Below, one piece after another: positions 1-11,689 of a stretch of DNA of 64,000 nucleotides (the stretch's first letter is position 1; each line of letters opens with the position of its first letter). Source of the stretch: Cannabis sativa (Eukaryota; Streptophyta; Magnoliopsida; Rosales; Cannabaceae); contig NC_083604.1 in assembly GCF_029168945.1 (NCBI RefSeq), forward strand, positions 76,028,211-76,092,210, in the 5' to 3' direction. A model generated the notes under the pieces. The model made no database searches and had not been told where the DNA came from. It saw only the letters and a program-made list of their open reading frames with translations. Made by a program: the position numbers and the translations under genes.

Positions 1-595
1 AAGCTTAAACCTTCATTTATAGTTTTATTTTTGGACACCTTCCAAAAGGCCTCATACTAATAGAGTGAGTGGAATACTTATATTCTAGACAACTCTTGCA
101 TCATCTTTCGATGTGGGACTTGGGTTAATACCCTAACAATCCTCCCCTCAAACCAAGGACTACATACTCGTGCCCTCCCCTCCAGTGAAATCATCTTGCA
201 CTACCGCTATTGCCTCACGAAACACGTCGTCTGACCTTCAACATTGCCAAGAATACTTTTAACACTAGGTACCAAACACAGGTCTCCATCTTGTACCGTC
301 GTAATCACTATGGGACACGCCACCTGACTACCACAATATTAAGTATACTTTCGACACAAGGCACTATATATATCTTCAATCGTGAGGTCATCATATTGAG
401 GGCTTCTTCCACACATTTCACATGCAACAGCACACTATTCTCTCCCAAATTTTTGGCTTTGATACCACTTGTTGGGCCCTATTTCTCCACATTGTCGAGC
501 CGCCACCTCAACTTGATTCCAATATTAGTATAATTTTGTCCACTTTAAGTCTAAGCCCTCATAATTTTGTTTTGAAAACCTTTTTAAAATGTCTC
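1..595 (-). mobile_element. Short LTR retroelement remnant, minus strand, cut by window edge
   Basis: On the minus strand, a sequence starting TGTTAGGG at 138 runs to the window edge and looks like the 3' LTR. A purine-rich tract (139-153, read as its complement) abuts it. A tRNA-Met-like primer site, read as TGGTATCAAAGCC, lies at 455-467, and the other LTR begins at 470 with the complement of GGGCCCAACA. Bases about 545-595 resemble bases 1-55, as expected for two LTR copies. The internal part is only about 330 bp with no coding capacity, so this is TRIM-like or internally deleted. The right LTR has lost its outer end. Confidence 0.6.
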
Positions 596-3500
596 ATAAA
601 TAATAAATTTATTATATTAAAAACTATATATATTTCTTGTGTTACAACAAAAAAAAAAACTATGTATGTACATATTATTATTTAAATTTTCTTTTCCTAA
701 AAGATATTTAGATTGTTTTCATAAAAGTAAATTTTTGAAAAACTTTCCATAAGTACAATTAGAACCTAAAGGTTTTGATTAAAAATAATCAATGCTACAT
801 AATTTTCCTATAATTATAATACAATATCAATTATCATATATAATAATCACAAAACATCCTGTGTAATAGAACATAATGGTAGAGCCTTATACACTATAAA
901 AAGTTCATTCATCTAAATTAATAAGTTATATTGGAAACTAATTTTATTTCCTTGCTTGTACGTGTACAGTACGTAGAACATTTATTTAAGAGTATTCTAT
1001 TCAAGAATAACCTCAAATTTAATATTAAAAAAATCAAATCTCAATTTAAGCCAATTATAAATAAGAATAATAACCTCTAAATTGTAATTATTTATATATT
1101 TTTTAAGTCTCGTATCAACAAAATATATCTTTATATAAAAATAACTACATCTTAATAAAATATATACATATATTTTGTAAATTTATTTACGTAAAATTAA
1201 TAATTTTATTTCAAATTGTAATACATGTATAAATATTATATTTACTTTAAAATAATTCTATTATGATATAGTATTAATGATTATTTATTGTTATTATTGC
1301 TACATTGATATTTTTTGGTATTTAATTTTTTTTAGTATAACTCTATTTAGTTATAACCTCTCAATTAGAATATATTTTGCTATTAGTCTCAAGTATATTC
1401 TTGAATAGAAGTTCTACTGTATATATAGACATATTAACAATTAGAATAAATAGGATTTATCCTTATGATTCTTGTAGCGTTTTACCCTCTAAAGTTCTCT
1501 CTATTGTAAAATTTTTCCCTAAACTATAAAAATCGTTGCAAATATCGCTTTGAAGTTGCATTCTACTTATTTTTCTAAATAATTTATATTAATATAAAGG
1601 TAAATAATTTAAAAATTATTGTAAAGATAAATAGTATTTTTAAAAATTATAAAAAAAAATGTGTATATTTTTTAAAAAGATAATTTTTTATTTGGGTTGT
1701 TGAAATGAGTGGGCCCTAGGTACGAGCCTAGCCCGCTTATGCCCAAGACCAACCCTACTATAAGCAAATTATTTTAAAAGATGAGCAAAATAAAATGAAA
1801 AATAACATTTGCAGCAATTTGTATAGTTTAGAAATGAATTTTTGCAACAGGGAAAAACTTAGGGAGAAAACTTTAGAGGAGCAAAACTCTACAAATTATT
1901 ATAATTTAAGGGGAAAACCATATTTATTCTAATAATTAATGTTATCAAAGCGATGATTATTTGCTAATATCTTGTCAAAATGTATAATCATGTATTTATA
2001 TACAATTATAACCAAACAATAAAAACAAAAGAAAATATAAGAGTTATCCATACCTAATAATGATGTATATGTTCTAACCAATTATTTCCCTTAAATGAGG
2101 TTTTCTACATATATATAAAACTACATTAAGCAACCAAAATATGTTTTTTGTTTTTTTGCTTACAAATTAAGCCTCGTGTGACTTGCTCTACCAAACCCTA
2201 ATATTTTAATGATTCAGTTTCTAATCTCATTGGTCCAACCAGTTGAAATTCATCGACTTATATTATGAAAAAGGAAAAATTATTAGAGTAATCTTAAAAA
2301 GTTGTCCATTTCAAAGGTGCCATTCATGATCATGTCACACTCCATAGACATAATCAAGATTTTTAATTTGTTTATAAATTAAACAAAATTTATATACTAT
2401 TAATTAGTGTATAATAGTAAGCCAAATGGGGCAAAACATAAGAAATATTATCGTCACTCACTAAGGGGACAAGAGTAAGAGAGATATTAATAACCTTTTT
2501 TAATTATATATATTATAGCTAGATCGAATCTCTCTCCAAAGTTTTCCAAGAGATAATTCATATTATAATATATATATAGCATATATACAACAGATTCTTA
2601 ATATATCCTTATGTTAGATTGTATAACATATTGGTTCATAATATTATATTTATTATTACATATATATACTTATATTAAATTAATTAATTATAATATGATT
2701 GTGGACCAAGTAAAACGATTGATTAATAAAACAATACATTATATAATATATATATATATGGTGCAAATGGGGACACTTTGAATTCGGAAGCTCCTCTTTT
2801 CCACTTATCTCTTGTCACTATAAATATATAAACTAATAATCCAATAATATATAGTGTGTAGTGTATATATACAAATAAAAATATCATGATCTAAAGGTGT
2901 AAGAGGCTAATTGGGTTAAAGATGTTGAGGATGACATTACCATGGATATCGATCTCGATCACTATATAATTATTAAGCCCCCCTACTCTCTCTATATATA
3001 TACCTAGCTATATTATATATTAACCCAAAATAACTTTTTGGTTGATAAATATTTAAGACCCCTCCAAAATTTCAAGGCTATATATTATAACCATTGTGAT
3101 ATAGACCCTCATGAGTGGGAAAAGGCCAAAAATGTTAAGCTTTGTGGTGGCTATCATGATACTCATGTTGACTAGAATATACACATCTCAATACTTGTAT
3201 AAATGGGAATAAAACTAAGTTTATAAGGAATTAATAATATGTAGTTGATTTTTTTTTTTTTTGGGATTGTGTCTTTGAGTCTCCCTTTCGCAAATGGTGT
3301 AGCCTATACAGCTAGCTAGCTATATATTAGATGTTTATCTCCGATATTTTTTATAACAAAAATAGTCAAATTTTAAATTTAATAAAATTTTCTTTGAAAA
3401 AGTAATAACAATAATAATGTGTCTTAGGCTCGAGAACCAAACAACAATATGTCTTTCTCTAGTGGGTCATTTTCTCATATGAGATATATAATGATGATGA

Positions 3501-4014
3501 TGACATTAACTAAAGGACCAACATTCTCATGGGTTTTGTTCGCAACCTTTTCCATATAATTTTACTACACTATGTATTAATTATTTCTTGTTTTGTATAT
3601 ACTTATTAATTATTTATGTTATTAGGAATAAAAATGACAAAATAAGATGAGTAAATATTTTTATATGTAAGCCAAGATAAAAAATAAAATAAAAACAATA
3701 TTGGCATGAGAAGGTACCAAAAAGAAAAAGTGAAAAAGCATTAAAATTATTTATTATGGGTGGTGTGGTGTTAGTGTAGATGGCCATTGGGGTTTTGGGA
3801 GGCCTTTTAGGGCAATGCATATATATGGACCCATGTGTAGAAAACGACCTGAAATTATTATTGAAAGCATACATAACACTTTGTGAAATAACACAAAATG
3901 GCCTTACTCATCATTTTGGGAGGCTATAAATATATTATTATTATACATAAATATCGATAAGAGGTAGAAGAAGAAGAAGAAGGGAGAATAGGTGGTCCTT
4001 CATGGTTGAGCTGA

Positions 4015-4110
4015 GGGTCCACGTGGCACAGCCGGCAAGGGATGGCCCAGGCCACGTGGGAGCTAGTGGTCCAAAAGGATCAAACCTTGTTCTATGCATG
4101 CCACGTGTTC
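4015..4110. promoter_or_regulatory. Cluster of three G-boxes with an adjacent RY motif
   Basis: CACGTG occurs at 4020-4025, 4053-4058 and 4102-4107, each in a CCACGTG context, and CATGCA lies directly before the third. G-boxes are bound by bZIP and bHLH factors. RY motifs are bound by B3 factors such as ABI3/FUS3, and the pair is typical of ABA- or seed-responsive promoters. The island is clearly more GC-rich than its surroundings. No gene was found within several kb on either side, so the target is unknown. Confidence 0.4.
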
Positions 4111-4712
4111 TTAAAGGATAGGTTACAGCCTGTATGAACTTCAATTACTAGAGCTTTGCCTAGCTTGGACTACGTACTACAAACACTCATTTTATTTATT
4201 TATTTATTTAAGTTTTTAAATGAATTAGTAAAAGAGAAAAGTTGGTAAGGACTAGGAGAGAGTGCTTTGCAGCCTCGTTAGGTGGATCTTCTTGTTTTAT
4301 GGTAAAGACATATGACAATACATAATTCTTTTTAAACCTTTGGATGGACTTCTTTCACTGGTCTTCAACTGTATTATTTTTTTTTTTTTTAATTCAATGG
4401 TCAATTGTACTAGACAATTCTCAATCACCAAAAATAATCTCTAGTTCTTATGTAGAAGAAAAAAAAAACCCTTTGAAAATTATAGGATGATGTCAATCTT
4501 TAAAAAAGCTAACACTATGTCCTATACATACATATTAGGGATATATATATATCAATAATTTCTCAAACTTTTTTTTGCCCACTTTAGATAACTCTTTAAA
4601 TTACATATATAAAAAAAGTATAAAACTGAGACACAAGCGTGTGGAAAGTGGTAGTGGAGATGGAAATAAAACATTTGATGTTTTCTTAGGGATCATCAAT
4701 AATTATGTTTTG

Positions 4713-4715
<3 letters not shown>

Positions 4716-4748
<33 letters not shown>
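4716..4748. repeat. (ATT)n microsatellite
   Basis: About eleven perfect ATT/TTA units. Simple sequence with no gene context. Confidence 0.9.
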
Positions 4749-5563
4749 TCTTCAAAAAATGGTTTCATGGGTTTTGTTGTACGAAAGTTATAATTGAGTG
4801 GTTTTAAATAGGGAAATAAAATTTAGTGAATAATGGTGAAAAAAGTGTATACAGAGCATATGAAAAAAGAGAGGGACAATATGTAAAAGCTGAAAGCAAA
4901 TGAGTTGTTATGGTCCAAATTAAAGATAAAAATAATGGCTTTATAGTACAAAAGCTAGTTGTTGAGGTTTGTGCTTCTTTATAGTTCATTCTTGTATTGC
5001 TGGCCCATATGTACCTGTTATGGGCCTTTTAATTTGGGCCCAATTGAAGTTATTGGATCTTGCTTTAAATAACTATAGAAATTTTGACAATATATATATA
5101 CCTAAAAAATAGTATGCTTGCCTATTCTGTTAAATTGGATATGTAATTATTAGAATAATTGTTCCAGACTCAACTAGTGGATATGCATGATAATTTGTAT
5201 GTTGTTTTATAAATTGGATACGTAATTATTAAAATAATTGTTTAAGACTCAAATGGTAGATGTGCAAGCATGATAATTTATATGTTGTTTTATATCTCTA
5301 CGAATCTGAAAACTTTTACTTGAATTGTATTATTTAGTTTAATTACCGAAACTGATAACATTCGAGATTATACAAAATTATACACGAAAGATCATTTTTT
5401 TAGCTCTCCATTTAGCTCTTTGTCTCTTATCCTTAGGAGGTCTTCCTCCACTAGGAGGTTTTGTTTTTTTTTTTTTGAGAAACTTCATTTATTCAACTTT
5501 TTTTCTTTTATATTCTTAAGGATTTTTTTTATATTTTTATGAAATTTTTTTAATTTATATTTT

Positions 5564-5935
5564 GGGTAAATACCATTTTGGACCCTGTGTTTTGCAAAAG
5601 TTACAGATTGGACCCTGTATTTTGTTAAATGACAAAATGGACCCTGTATTTTCTAAAATAGTAAAAATAGGACCCTGAGCTTAATTTTTGACAATTTTTT
5701 TTAATACAACCAACTTGAAGACAATGCTTAATACGAACAGATACAAAAAATGTAAACAGTTTTGTCATAGCACTTTTTAAATCAGATTATAATTAAACTT
5801 TATTTTGACAAAAAATCAATTCAGGGTCCTATTTGTACTATTTTAGAAAATACAGGGTCCATTTTGTCATTTAACAAAACACAAGGTCCAATTGGTAACT
5901 TTTGTAAAATAGAGGGTCCAAAATGGTATTTACCC
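5564..5935. mobile_element. Mutator-type foldback MITE with 9-bp target duplication, copy 1
   Basis: The element begins GGGTAAATACCATTTTGGAC and ends with its complement. The arms pair for about 120 bp, each with three reiterations of a GGACCCTGTATTTT-like motif. Perfect 9-bp direct repeats TTATATTTT flank it (5555-5563 and 5936-5944), the duplication length made by Mutator-like transposases. There is no coding sequence, so it is non-autonomous. A second copy in the opposite orientation lies at 46936-47310. Confidence 0.85.
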
Positions 5936-6986
5936 TTATATTTTTAAGATTTTTTATTTATTTATTATTTTTTTTAGATTTTCACTTGTTTTTTTAGAGA
6001 AAAATGTTGCTTTTTCTGTAGTAACAATGTTAAAATAACAATTTTTTTGAAAACAACGAAACAATAACACTGTATTTTTGTAAAAAAAAAATTGTAAAAA
6101 TGTTAAAAAAACAGTAGATTCATAAAAATATAAAAAATTTGCTACTTTTATATATTTATAAAATAATCCTTTAGTAAAAGAGAAGGGAAATTTTCATTTA
6201 TATACCTAAAATACAATCTATTATTAATATTACCGTTAATTAATTTAATAGCTTTTTATTAACGTTCCACGTCATCATCCCTACCGAGAATTTAAAAAAA
6301 ACAATGACAGAATTGCAAACATGAAACTTGCAAAACCATCCCATCACGCGCCGTGCTCCTCTATTATCCACGGAATTGCATCATTTTCAATCGCGTGTGT
6401 GTAATCGACTAATAAGGAAACCTATAAAACTATAACTCAAAAGATTTTCACCATCCAAACCATTCTTAGACAAAAAAAAAAAAAACCATTGATGAACAAA
6501 AAAGCTCGATTACCGACTCATCAACCATTCAACGTCGAACTCCGTCCTCAAAACTACAATCATATCAATGAAATCGTTCACTGCGATTGTAAATAAATTC
6601 AAAATCGCACACATCGAAATCTTCTTAAGAACAAAAAAAAAAACTCCATTATTGAACAAAAAAAAAAGCTTCAATCCCATACATCACAACTTTGATCATT
6701 CAATTTTCAGGATCACCAAGCAATCACTCCTTCTACCATTCGACATATCAACCAAACAGTCAACACAACAATGCGATCAACAATCAGAAGTTCATCAAAA
6801 TTTACCTTTCGCACCATACTCAACAAAACATATATCAAATATTGCAGAATTTGTATATGCATGTAGCGCTCAAAGAAGTAAGAGAGTTAGCAACTTTATT
6901 AGAATGTCTTCAATCTTTGGTACAAAAATGGTATTGGGACAACAAGAATAGAGCATTATCTACATTCACATACTTGACAACTATCC

Positions 6987-7419
6987 TGTGACAGTCAGTA
7001 GTCCCGTGATCCGTAAGGGGAAACACCGGGTAAGCTGTGCAATCCCACACCGCCTGGGGAAGGTCAAGTGGGATGATTCTGAGACTGTGTAGGTATGGGA
7101 CTACACAGTTGAAGAGGGCTTAAATGGATTGATTGGTACTACCTATATCAACAAGGTGCATCTTGTTTTTCGGTAGCCCATCTTGAAAGAACTTCACAGT
7201 TAAGCGTGCTTGGCCTGGAGCAATTTCAAGGATGGGTGACCTCCTGGGAAGTTTTCCCAGGAAGCGTGTGAGTGAGGACAAAGCACGCTGAAAACACTCG
7301 TGTTGGTCTGTAGGGTCAGTCATCAGTCCATGAAGCAGTCAGAGTGACGAACTCGTGTATAAGAGCCATTAGTCCGTGGGTGTAAGGACCCAATGGAGGC
7401 TTGAAGCGGGGACGTTACA
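6987..7419 (+). repeat. Cassandra 5' LTR
   Basis: This 433-bp LTR has the 5S-like segment at about 7150-7255. It is followed by AAA and then the tRNA-Met primer-binding site. Confidence 0.9.
7130..7255 (+). other. 5S rRNA-like Pol III promoter segment in Cassandra 5' LTR
   Basis: It matches plant 5S rRNA in the A-box/IE/C-box core (AGTTAAGCGTGCTTGG, then GGATGGGTGACCTCCTGGGA), but the ends of a functional 5S gene are missing. In Cassandra this region is thought to drive Pol III transcription. It is not a 5S rRNA gene. Confidence 0.85.
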
Positions 7420-7484
7420 AAATGGTATCAGAGCCTTGACCACGGGAAGGTGGTCGACGAGGACGTCGGACCTGAAGGGGTGAT

Positions 7485-7916
7485 TGTGACGATCGGTAGT
7501 CCCGTGATCCGTAAGGGGAAACACCGGTAGCTCGTGCAATCCCACACCGCCTGGGGAAGGTCAAGTGGGATGATTCTGAGACTGTGTAGGTATGGGACTA
7601 CACAGTTGAAGAGGGCTTAAATGGATTGATTGGTACTACCTATATCAACAAGGTGCATCTTGTTTTTCGGTAGCCCATCTTGAAAGAACTTCACAGTTAA
7701 GCGTGCTTGGCCTGGAGCAATTTCAAGGATGGGTGACCTCCTGGGAAGTTTTCCCAGGAAGCGTGTGAGTGAGGACAAAGCACGCTGAAAACACTCGTGT
7801 TGGTCTGTAGGGTCAGTCATCAGTCCATGAAGCAGTCAGAGTGACGAACTCGTGTATAAGAGCCATTAGTCCGTGGGTGTAAGGACCCAATGGAGGCTTG
7901 AAGCGGGGACGTTACA
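7485..7916 (+). repeat. Cassandra 3' LTR
   Basis: This 432-bp copy is almost identical to the 5' LTR, with a matching 5S-like segment at about 7630-7752. The target duplication TATCC follows it. Confidence 0.9.
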
Positions 7917-7921
7917 TATCC

Positions 7922-8542
7922 CAGAAAAAATATTGTGTAAAAATAAAGATATGAGCTTGAAGTACAAGTAACAATTTTGTTTATTTTGTATTACATTGTA
8001 ACAAAATAAACCTACTAGTTTATTACTATATGTAGAAAATGATACACCTTATAAAAAAACTCTGCATATATGTTTACAAGGTAGTTTATAAAAAGCACAA
8101 ATGCATATATTCTTGAACTAAAGTATATATGCAAATAATTATTTACCTTAATTATAACCATTTGTGCAACATAATCTATAAATGAACCTACTAGTTTATT
8201 AGTGTATGCAAATCATAATAAACCTTATAAAATATAAAATGCACGCATTCTTAAAATAATAATATAGTATATTAATATTTTATTTTTTTATAAACTACCT
8301 TGTAAACATATATGTATATATTTCATTTAATCAATTTATTGGTTTATTACAAATAATACATCAATGAATGTGAGTATACATGTTTATCTGATCTCATAAA
8401 CAATTAAACAAAAATATTGCTCATTTATAACTTCAACTAAAATATTTATTTTTATAGGTAGAATCGTCAAACCTGCTTGTATACAAAGTACATGATTGTA
8501 CGACTCATACATAGTAAACCTAGATAACAAAAATTACAGCTG
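7922..8542. other. AT-rich stretch without a gene
   Basis: Nothing is recognisable apart from AT-rich sequence. It may be internal to the decayed element carrying the Ulp1 remnant. Confidence 0.5.
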
Positions 8543-8815
8543 TTAGAAATTTGAATATGATGAAATACCTTGCTCACATGCAATGCTTGTATAAAGCTCA
8601 ACACACATCTTCTTCCCAGTAAACTCTAAACCAGACTCATATCCATTAAACTCCTTCCTCGTCCCATGCACAAAAAGCTCAACACACATCTTCTTCCGAA
8701 CAATATTCATATTCAAAGATTTGTGGACATGATTGATCATTTCATGTATAAAGTATTTAGCATACTTTATAACGAATACACCACAATCACTACTAAAAAT
8801 ACAAAAACAACACAC
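8543..8815 (-). pseudogene. Ulp1/C48-type protease C-terminal fragment, transposon-associated
   Basis: On the minus strand a 90-residue frame reads SSDCGVFVIKYAKYFIHEMI and then a basic stretch ending near a KKMCVEL motif. DCG followed by a hydrophobic run is the catalytic-Cys block of Ulp1-family (C48) cysteine peptidases. The Cys codon is at 8783-8785. The catalytic His and Asp regions are not found, and an internal segment around KKMCVEL appears twice, so it is a relic. In plants such domains are often carried by Mutator or CACTA transposons. Surrounding AT-rich DNA with possible Mutator-like ends fits this. Confidence 0.55.
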
Positions 8816-11500
8816 ATTTTATATCATTGTAAACTATATAATTAATATATATATATAAAAAGTAAACAACATAGTTACCACTGATCTTGTTGTGACAGCT
8901 TATTTTATCCATAAACACAACTTCCAAACAAATCTGTCTCACTTACTCCCTAAAAATACTTTGTGTTCTTGTCAATATTCGACCTCCGACCATAAAAGTT
9001 CACATGAGATAGCAAAATGGACAGAAGAACATCAAAAGCTTTCACAAAACTAGTGTTCCCACTCCAGCAAAAAATATTGTTATTAGGGAAGAAAATTATC
9101 TTACCCTAAACACGATTATCAGGTTTATTAAAATATTTCTCCCACTCATGTAAAAACATAAAAGACAACATAACAATATAAAATATTATAAACTATCCTG
9201 TATACATATTCAATAAAAACATTACTATACCTCAATTTATCTAAGTATACATTGTAAATTGAATTATACAATATACATTATTTAATATGATTTACATAAA
9301 AAATTAAATCGGTATAAACAATATACCTTACAGTATACTATATATATACACAAAATTCGAGTCAGTCTCATAATGCAAACAAACACTCAAAAAACTAACC
9401 TAATAAATAACAAATCAAATAACACTTGCAATATACATATATTCTAAACTATTACGTATACAATTTAACAAACATACATTCCTACACCTAATCTAAATAT
9501 ACATCCCAAATCAGAGAACATAATATACATTAATTTATACAATATACACACATTTAGTATACAAAAATATGCACAATATACACTAATTTATACAACACAC
9601 ATATAAACATAAATCCTCATAGACAACACACCTTATTGTATACTATATACACACGAAATGCGAAACGATTACATACTTTAAACCAAAATACAAAAACTTA
9701 AACCGGTAAACTACAAATCAAATAATAACTATTATGTATATATTTTAACAATAATATATTACAACAGCTACATATAACTATACATCAATATATACAATAA
9801 ACGTTAACTTATACAATCTGTATGTAAACTAAAATATTATATACAATACACTTTACCGTATATTATGTATACATAATGCATAAATTAAATACATAACTAA
9901 CCCTCAAACTCACGAACATAAACTAAAAACAAAAGGATGCATATTAATGATAAAAAACGTCTGATCAAATAAATTTCTAAATTATATATATATAAAAGAT
10001 TAATCTCCAAATATATGATCAATAAACAAAATTAGATGTAAAAAAAAGTATAGTATACAGTATACAAACTTATAATATACAAAAAAAAAAAATACAATAA
10101 TATAAAACTTATGGTATACAATATCAAAAACACATTCAAACAAACATCAATAAAATTGTAAAAAGAATAAAAAAAAAAGCCCGAAATTATACAACATTAA
10201 AATCACATTTAAACAAACTGCAATAAAATCCTTAAAAAAAAATAAATAAATAACCATTATGTATACAGAAACAAAATCACATTCAACAAACAAAACAATA
10301 AAATCCTAAAATAAATACAAATACAAAAATATTCTCTAACAAAATATTATCCAAACAACAAACTTAAAAAATGAAAATATATCCTAATCATATGAAAAAT
10401 ACACATATATAACAATCATATAATATACAAACACATTTTTTAAAAATAAAAAATAAAAAAAATCTAAAGTATGTAGTATCAAAAACTAAAAAATTTACAA
10501 AAATCACATGATATAAACTAGCATGCATATTAATGATAAACAAAAGTATATTAACCACCAAATAATGATCAATAAACTAAATTAGATGAAAAAAATTATA
10601 AAATAGAGTATAAATTAAACAGAAGTACAACCCTATAATATACAAAAAAAAAAAAAAACTAAGGCATACAATATAAAAAAGACATTCAAACAAACATCAA
10701 TAAAGTCTTAAAAATGAAAAAAAAAATATCTTAAATTATATAGTATCAAAATCACATTTGAACAAACAGCAATAAAATCTTAAAAATATTAAAAAAAAAA
10801 AAACTATTAAGTATATAAAAACAGAATCACATTCAACAATAAACGAAGTAATAAAATTTTAAAACAAATATAAATACAAAAATATACTCTAACAAAAAAT
10901 TATTTAAACAATACACTCAAAAACTGAAAATATATCTTAATTATATGAAAAAAAGTACATATATAACATTCCTATAATATGCAAACACATTTTTCAAAAA
11001 TAAAAAATAAAAAATATAGTATACAGTAACAAAATAACATTCTTATGCATACTGAAATGTCTATAAAATAAAGAACAATTATTGATGTAGTGAAAAATGT
11101 GAGGAAGCACGTGAGGTTACAGATGTTGGGGAGTGTGATTGACGCGACAGCTCTATACTCTGACATCACCTGCAACGCGTGAACCAAAAAACAAAACTAA
11201 TTAAAGTTAAAACGGCATAAAACAGCGGTAAATTTAATAAAATAAAAAATAACGTTAATACTGAAATTAAATGGACAAAAACGTGTCTAAATGTAAATTA
11301 TCCAAAAGAGAACAACCCTAAATAATGTTACGACATACATAGCTTAGGGACAAACATAGCTTGGGTTATATTATATCGAACTGGAAAAAAAAAAACACAA
11401 CACACACGAAAACAAAAAAAAAAAAAAAAGTTCAAAAGTAGCAGTTTATTATGTAATTTTAAAATATATATTTTTATATATTAAAAGTGACTATCTAACG
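8816..11500. other. Degenerate AT-rich DNA, probably decayed transposon
   Basis: There is no intact coding region. Similar phrases recur around 10020-10330 and 10560-10890 (stretches with aaacaaacatcaataaaat and attcaacaa motifs), which indicates an old internal duplication of about 550 bp. This fits a decayed large transposon that also includes the Ulp1 fragment. Confidence 0.4.
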
Positions 11501-11504
11501 GCAT

Positions 11505-11680
11505 TTCTTGGTTTAACCGAATATACCTTAAAATATTCTGTTAAATTTAACGATGTTAATAGGTTTGATCTCCCGTTAACAAATAAACCCAATAATTAAA
11601 CCCAAAAAATTAAACAATCTTTTTTTAAATTAAAAAAAAAAATTAGCCACATATCTCTCTAACAAACCGTATAAAATAAT
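11505..11680. repeat. Dispersed repeat, copy also at 34214-34440
   Basis: Shared phrases such as GGTTTGATCTCCCGTTAA and TTAGCCACATATCTCTCTAA occur in the same order at both sites. The class is unknown. The second copy lies upstream of Helitron ends. Confidence 0.6.
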
Positions 11681-11689
11681 ATTTTTTTT

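Larger units (their letters stand above)
600..5563. other. Gene-free AT-rich intergenic DNA
   Basis: I see no gene here. The stretch is AT-rich with many short poly-A/T and TA runs and an (ATT)n microsatellite at about 4716-4748. The only notable island is the G-box cluster at 4020-4107, listed separately. Short open frames here have no recognisable similarity and are probably chance. Confidence 0.6.
6987..7916 (+). mobile_element. Cassandra-type TRIM retrotransposon, complete
   Basis: Two near-identical LTRs (6987-7419 and 7485-7916, TGTGAC...TTACA) flank a 65-bp internal region. The primer-binding site TGGTATCAGAGC is at 7423-7434 and a purine-rich tract precedes the second LTR. Perfect 5-bp target duplications TATCC lie at 6982-6986 and 7917-7921. 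Each LTR contains 5S rRNA-like sequence with the internal control region, for example GTTAAGCGTGCTTGG and GGATGGGTGACCTCCTGGGA, which is the hallmark of Cassandra. It encodes no protein and must be mobilised by another retrotransposon. The LTRs differ mainly in their first about 60 bp. Confidence 0.93.

Noticed and set aside
4020..4110. microRNA precursor around the GC-rich island
   Set aside because: Some complementarity exists, but no convincing hairpin or known mature miRNA sequence was seen.
7150..7255. Possible 5S rRNA gene
   Set aside because: Only the central promoter part matches. The 5' and 3' ends of 5S rRNA are absent and the sequence sits in a TRIM LTR.
7120..7323. 67-residue minus-strand open frame repeated identically at 7617-7820
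   Set aside because: Both lie inside the Cassandra LTRs antisense to the 5S-like segment. Identity only reflects LTR duplication.
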